Source: Rhynchonema sp. JSB1_4 (lineage: Eukaryota > Nematoda > Chromadorea > Monhysterida > Xyalidae). From it: DNA of 64,000 nt. Within the stretch, counting starts at the first letter, position 1, and each line of letters starts with the position of its first letter. The notes beneath the pieces are model-generated. The model saw only the letters and a list, made by a program, of their open reading frames with translations. It was not told where the DNA came from and searched no databases. The stretch is from contig JASAMV010004419.1 in the NCBI GenBank assembly GCA_030248065.1, forward strand, positions 33,537 to 97,536. The letters are read 5' to 3'. This document shows, piece after piece, positions 58,064-64,000 of this stretch. A program made the translations under genes and the position numbers.

Positions 58064-61000
58064 TTAAACTGAAAAGGTCGTCTCTCAGCTCAACTCACGG
58101 AGAAGAAGCGTGACAAGTTTTTTTTTTGACAACGATACCTTCCCCACCCCGAGGAGGAAGTCCCTTCCTATTTATTTGAATTTTGTCGTACTATAAGTAT
58201 AGTCCTTCATGTTTGAAACCACAGTCAATGGAGCATGTCTTCAAAAAAATCAAGTTCAGTTTGGGCGTTTTCCAAACATATTTTAATCGATGGGTAGGCT
58301 TTTCAATGGTTTCACAGCTCAGTTGCAGGGATGTACGATCATTGATAATATCGCCAAAAGCAACTAAATATTTTTAAGCCACGAGAACTCAAAGTTCAGC
58401 CCTCATTGCCAGAAGCACATAAGAACTTTGAGCATATCACCCACATGTCTAAAAAAAGTCTGGCTTTGTAGAGTACACGTGTGCCTGTCAGGAGCAGGAG
58501 TCAGCATGACTTGCATGCGGGTGTATATGTACGTTATCCTATTATGCCATGCCCGTTTTAACATACTGTAAGCATGCCCTGTCTTAACTTTGTATCTGAC
58601 TGGCCATAAATATACTTGTATATGTGCGCTTGATAGGCCAAGCCGTTGTGTGGACTTTAACGGCTTTGGAAACGATTTACGGCGTGCTTATCTTAATTTA
58701 CTGCTCAAACTGCATCAACCGTCGCTGAAGAAACCGTACCGCGTCGTTTGGAATGATCGGAACTGCCGCGCTACTTAAACTTATCTTCATTTCCTTCATT
58801 ATTTTATGTAGGAGACTATTTCAGCCTTTGCTGTGGTTTCGTCCAAGTCAACTTTGAACGTCCTTTTTGCCAAAGTTGGGCAAAAAATCGGGCCTTTAAA
58901 AAACTATGTAAAAGTGCTCGGTTTTCCATTGTTGAACATGGCTAGTGTCAGAACAGCATCGGGCTTTAAGTGACAACCTAAAAATCAGCAGATCATTGCC
59001 GGAAACCAATCATAAAAATTCGTTGGTGCCGGGTGCCGGTTGCAAATTCGAAATTGGCATCACCGGTCAGCTTTCGACAGGTGACACAACTTGGACAGGT
59101 GTCAGTTTCAATCGGTTTTTTCCCCACAAAAAATCCTGTTTGAGATGACTACCGTTATTGAGACAACTGCCCTGAGCCTCAACAGTCACCAGTATCGGGG
59201 GAAACTGACGCATTTTGTTCCTCATGTAACCCATTCATCACAGCCGACTCAGCATTGCATTGTGTTGTTTTGTGTCATTATGCACTTGTGACTTGCCATA
59301 CCCACTTCCACAAGTGTATACAGACGAAGCTACAGTAGGTAGGTTATACGTGTATTCTGACGGCTCCAAGTTTCGCAGCTCCTCGTGTGTGTTTTGAAGG
59401 AAGAGCGTTTTTGGGCGTTTTTCTGCCGCCGGTTATGGGCCATTGACGTCACGACTCGTTTCCACCGGTTTGCAATATGTTGGGTGCTCAAACGGGATTG
59501 CGCGAGTTTTTGGTGCTTTGTTGCTGCTTTGTTTCTCACTTTACATATTAGCGACACTCAAAGTTAGGTATATGGGTGACGTTATAAGCATGTACCTGCC
59601 ACACTGTTGCGTGCTGATGCACCAGCAACAACGTAGACGAAGTGCGTCGAGCGAGCCAAACAGTTCAAGTGGGTGCTTTGGTGTGCGTGCCTCTCGTCAG
59701 GGCGCACTTGTCAACGCCAAACGGACATTACACTCGGATAATCGCACTCGTTGACTGACTGCTCAAACAAAACGTTCAAGTGGCTCAACCTTGAAGCAAA
59801 GTCGCCCCTGAACTGTCAGGGCGAGTGACAGGCGCTCAGCCCTGAATTGGCCCTGATGATCAGGCAACGTGTTGAAGATGAAAATGGGTTCGAAACGGGG
59901 TGAGGAGTGCGCGATTCACCGTTTGTCGTCATCGCAAGTGCGTAAGTGTCACTCGGCCTGCATCGAGTTTTACACGACATGAGGCGCAAAAGTGCGCACA
60001 ATGTGACTCCTGACTTTACCTAAACCAAGTTGTGTGACTTACATACACTGCGACTTTAATGTAACGATGGGTTTGCATTGGCCGTGGTGCGTAACTAAAC
60101 ACCCTCCCGCTATGATGCTAATGCGATATCACAATGCTGCACAGCCAGCCAGTCCATTGTAACTTGGCCCAACTGTTTTCCCAGTTATAACCGTAACGGC
60201 TTTGCTGGCCGAAAGTTGTTTAAGTCGCAAAGACGTCAAAGTATGAGCCGGTTTGCTCTGTTTGTGCGTGTGGTCCCCATGTCTTGCTACACATTGTACT
60301 TTATTTTTCAAATGCTCTGTGCCTCTAGCTGGCGAGCAGTAACTATGTGTTGACTGACTCCACACAGTGTTGAAGATATTGTTGAACTGTTGTGTGTTTT
60401 GATTGCGAGACCAGCGAGTTATGTAGTTTTGCTCATTTACGGTAAAAACTCAAACTGCTGTTCAAGAGTCATAATGCCACCAGCGTAGCGCGTGACAGCC
60501 TCTGCTGTGGTGCGTTGCGGTTGTCACCAGTACCACTGTTGTGCTTATATTATGGAACGAAACTTTGTTGTGCACCAAACCCCAGGTCCGTCCAACAGTT
60601 CTGTTTTTGAGCTCTAAGCGCTCACTTGAGGGTGCTCTTTGGCTGTGGTGGCCGGTAAAAAACAAAAGCAACGTCAAACGGGCGAGCCCAAACTTTTTGA
60701 TGTGTGGCGTGTGCCGACGTCAGCGCACTGCTTTCCTATTATGCCCACCACAATTGGTAAAAAGGGCGTTTTTTACGAACGACCGGGCCCAGTCCGAGAT
60801 AGACTGCTTGGTCGTAAACCCCGGAAGTAGCCACTTTGCTATCGAAAAGCTATTCTTATAAACTTTTTTCAGCCGCCCGTCTATGCCATTGTCAGATGTA
60901 TGCCGCCAAACCGTTTCGTCCATTATGAGCCCCACCGGGGGCAACCATAAAAGCGCTGATGTTTGTAAAATCACGAACTCAGTGTTTCTTGTTGTGTTTC

Positions 61001-64000
61001 AGTTCGATTGGGAAAGAACCTTGTCCATAAAGCTTGAAGAACACAAACTGTTCAGAAGTCTCTCTCTTCCTTCTCTCAGAACAATGTTTTTCGACAATAT
61101 TCGAGGATATTGTATGTTGGGCCTAAGCTTCCCCTGAGCTTTCGATAGTATTTCAATCACGAAGATGAGCTCAAAATTGGCGAAAATTTGTGTGCATACT
61201 TTACTCCAAGAATTGCCACCCATTTCGAGTTTCATTTCAGGAGGCTGTGAAGTTAGAAAATTTGTTTCTGTGTGGTCAAGTTCAAACTTATTTTTTACAC
61301 CTGTCCCTGGTGGGATACAAAAACGCTGCCAGAGCAATATTCAGCCGTGTTGGAACACAAATTCAATTATCGTTGAGTAGCGTAGCCGCGCTTGGTGGCC
61401 ATGGAAATTGTCCAGGCACCTTAGGTGCAAGACAAGGCACACTGCTTTTCGGCGCAAGAACGACGCAAAAATATTAGCGCTGAACCTTCCCGTATAACCA
61501 GGTAATGTACACGGTATAAAAACCCACATGTTTTAGACTCGATTGCTGCTACATATGTATAACTGTATGGATTGTGCTGTGTTTTGTTGTGTTCTTTGGA
61601 TTAGTGCACACCGGCGGGAAACATGGGCACTTTGCCGGAAATTTAGGCACGGGCTGGTGTGAAAAGGACGCAACAAGTTCTTATGAGCTTTGAGCTGTGC
61701 CTTTATTTATTTTTTGATGCCGTCAATATGTTTGGTTTGCGGGATCAATTTTCTCCCGGAGCAGTAATGAAGCCAACATCAACAAACCAGCACATCATTA
61801 TTTGACGTCCCGCTGTTAACTGGCGGAACACAATAAATGGGTCCCTGTCAGTTTTCTGAGCATGTCCTTATAGGCGATGGATTTGGCTCATCTCAGGTCT
61901 GAGTCGCCTGAACATTACCTTCACCCGCAACCGTATACCTACATACTGTATTGTATAGTACCTGTAATACTGAACCTGCGTGCTGAATGGTGTCCTCCGT
62001 CGCCGTTTATACCCAGAAAATTAGTCCATTCTGTTTGCATGTCACGATGATACATGGACATCATCTACCAGACTATCATGTGTATCAAGCTCAACATAAT
62101 ATGAATGATCGACATAAATTTCCATATCAGAACCTGCACCATGCTGCTTTGTCTGGGTTCAAGCTTCAACAACTAAACCAGCCTTTTTTGCTTTATTTGG
62201 TCAAAATACCTCTTCTTTCTTGCATCATGAGGTGCTGGCCCACCAGTATGCAAGTCTTGCATCTGTTTACTTTTCGAAAAAAAATGAATAAAAATGTGCA
62301 ATAAATGCATTCGTCTGGTATATATACATGGCATTGTGTATCGTTTCTGGTTCCTGTAGTTTCTTCTTCTTATTGCTCAAAAGAATAAGGGAAAGAAGAA
62401 AGAGCATCAGAAAGCGAAAGACCGCAAGTTTTGTCCCCAGCGACAGCGGCCAATGTCCCCCTCTGCACAATAACAGCGTTGGCGATGCGACATTATACAG
62501 TACATGCACGCACTGGCGCGGGCTCCACTGTGCGCGGCGCGAAACTAAACGAAAACTTAGTTTGGTTTCCGATTTTTGCGTTATTTTGTTATCGTAATCC
62601 CGAGCTTTGTATGCATCCATGTACAGTATATAGCGGTGATGTCTGTGGCAGTTCTGGGCACATCTGAGTGATCCTATACCGATACAACTTGCTGCGTGTT
62701 GCGTCTCTCAAATCAAATCCTCCGTTTTCACTTGGGCATTGCCACGCATGTTCATGTGTACTTGGTTGACCATGGAGAGCAAGCAGAACACAACCAATCA
62801 AAATAATCTTAGCGATTTTGAGTAGCATTAACTCTCTCATTTATTAAGCCTCATCAATACCGTTCTGACAAAATGCAGCTTTAAGATTGTATACACTCAG
62901 AACAGGCTCCCTGGTTGTTTGAGTGCGGGTACCTTTTCTGTCAGGCGCATATCCTTACCGTCTACAAACAACTGCCGTATTTCTCTTGGTATCACTTAGG
63001 TGGTGCAGGATTGATAGCTCGGTCGTGCGCGTAGTGACATGTTAATCGTCGCCCCCTATTTCACCGATCGCATAGACCACCAAACTGCACGCGCGACGGA
63101 TTTGACGCTTTTGAATTTTTCCGTCGCCTCTGTGCTTTTTTGGCGCTCCGCGCATGTTTGTCGCTCGTGCCGACTGCGGTTGTGCGTGAATTACGGGCAC
63201 GTTGCGTAGTGGAGAGAGAGCAAACTGACTTAATCCTTTTGGTGCACCGCGCACAGCTCGCTTAGTTCCGTCTCGACCGGCCATTATGTGCTTCGCCTGT
63301 GTTTGCGCTGCGACTTAGAGCGTGCGCGTGCGTTCGACGTCTGAACACTGCGCTCAATTTTTCATGCCTGACGCCCCACAACGTGCCAAATATGGCATCG
63401 TATGTCCATTCTTGCCTCTTCTCTCTCAACTGCTTATGTTAGGGATACTTCGTTCCTTCCCGGTTGCCGTGGGTTCGTGGAGGTGCAGATGATTGTGGCA
63501 AAGACCAACCGACGTCTCTCTCTCCCTCTGTTTCTCTTTTTGATCACGACGCAGCGCCTACGTAAGCCGCCCGCTCTCTCCAACGCGTGATACCAAAAAC
63601 CGACTCCGCGTCCGGTGGTACGCATATGACATGTACTTCCACTTTGCACACTTATAGTACGTTTCATGCCGCCGATTTTTTCCCATGGCTATCTTTGGTG
63701 TTTTCTGGCGTCACCCAAGTTGTGCTCATGTGTGCTGCTCCATCAAAATCTGGTTTGCTACCAAACCCCACCCCTACGGGTGCATTCTGGTCATATCCGC
63801 TTTTTATCTCAGATAGCGTGTCGTTATGCGAAACACTTGAGCACAAAGAGATGGCGCAAATGTATGTATATGTATGTGTCGACGCGATCGTATAAGTACA
63901 CAAATACCTTTATTCCCGTTCCAATATGTAGCTAATCTACTCATCGTCATGAAGCTTATCCATGTGTCTATATTTCAGATCACAGCACTGCATTGTAGTA
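58064..64000. other. Terminal 5.9 kb, no gene recognised
   Basis: Mixed-composition DNA with only short open frames on both strands, none resembling a known domain. No tRNA-like segment or repeat array was recognised. Small TATG/TACA simple repeats occur (for example near 63860). Exons of a gene with small or fast-evolving exons could be missed here. Confidence 0.35.

Noticed and set aside
59816..60001. Possible tRNA because of a GGTTCGAA-like stretch near 59887
   Set aside because: No matching acceptor stem, D-arm or anticodon arm could be laid out around it.
60541..61477. Cluster of short plus-strand frames that might be exons of an unknown gene
   Set aside because: No shared domain, no consistent donor and acceptor phases, and no hydrophobic or repeat pattern to tie them together.

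Overview
This is a eukaryotic, intron-rich window, almost certainly from a nematode. The strongest evidence is a collagen IV gene with the nematode alpha-2 (LET-2) layout: the cysteine pair in the middle of the triple helix, the non-collagenous 'EFTG...VGPRG' block, and a duplicated exon carrying that block. A short run of TTAGGC (nematode telomere unit) at 37.15-37.21 kb agrees. The species is not identifiable by eye. Introns range from 49 bp to about 2.5 kb, and intergenic DNA is full of foldback elements, so the genome is larger and more repetitive than that of C. elegans.

Four conserved single-copy genes were reconstructed exon by exon, using reading phase and family alignment recalled from memory. 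(1) 0.9-9.2 kb, plus strand: U2SURP/SR140, a U2 snRNP splicing factor, 23 exons that sum to exactly 963 codons. (2) 14.5-28.9 kb, plus: Scribble, an LRR plus four-PDZ cell-polarity scaffold, about 35 exons and 1,470 codons, with a candidate internal first exon. (3) 30.8-34.7 kb, minus: CHID1, a GH18 chitinase-like secreted protein, 9 exons, convergent with scribble. (4) 41.9-53.2 kb, plus: collagen alpha-2(IV), 29 exons summing to 1,787 codons if all are used; two adjacent in-phase homologous exons are probably mutually exclusive. The genes serve unrelated processes (splicing, epithelial polarity, secretory/lysosomal lectin-like function, basement membrane) and show no operon-like spacing.

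The gaps hold mobile and repetitive DNA. 9.2-14.5 kb: a 5'-truncated CR1/Jockey-like LINE with an open reverse-transcriptase frame, a 1.8-kb element bounded by identical 167-bp inverted repeats, and GGCCCG-rich hairpins with hAT-like ends. 31.8-38.1 kb: MITEs, G/C-rich nested foldbacks, an 18-bp interspersed repeat, a larger GGCCCG hairpin, telomere-like repeats and a TTAA-flanked palindrome. 56.4-58.1 kb: a 1.66-kb TTAA-flanked giant palindrome. I found no convincing gene in 38.1-41.9, 53.2-56.4 or 58.1-64 kb, and no tRNA, rRNA or CRISPR array.
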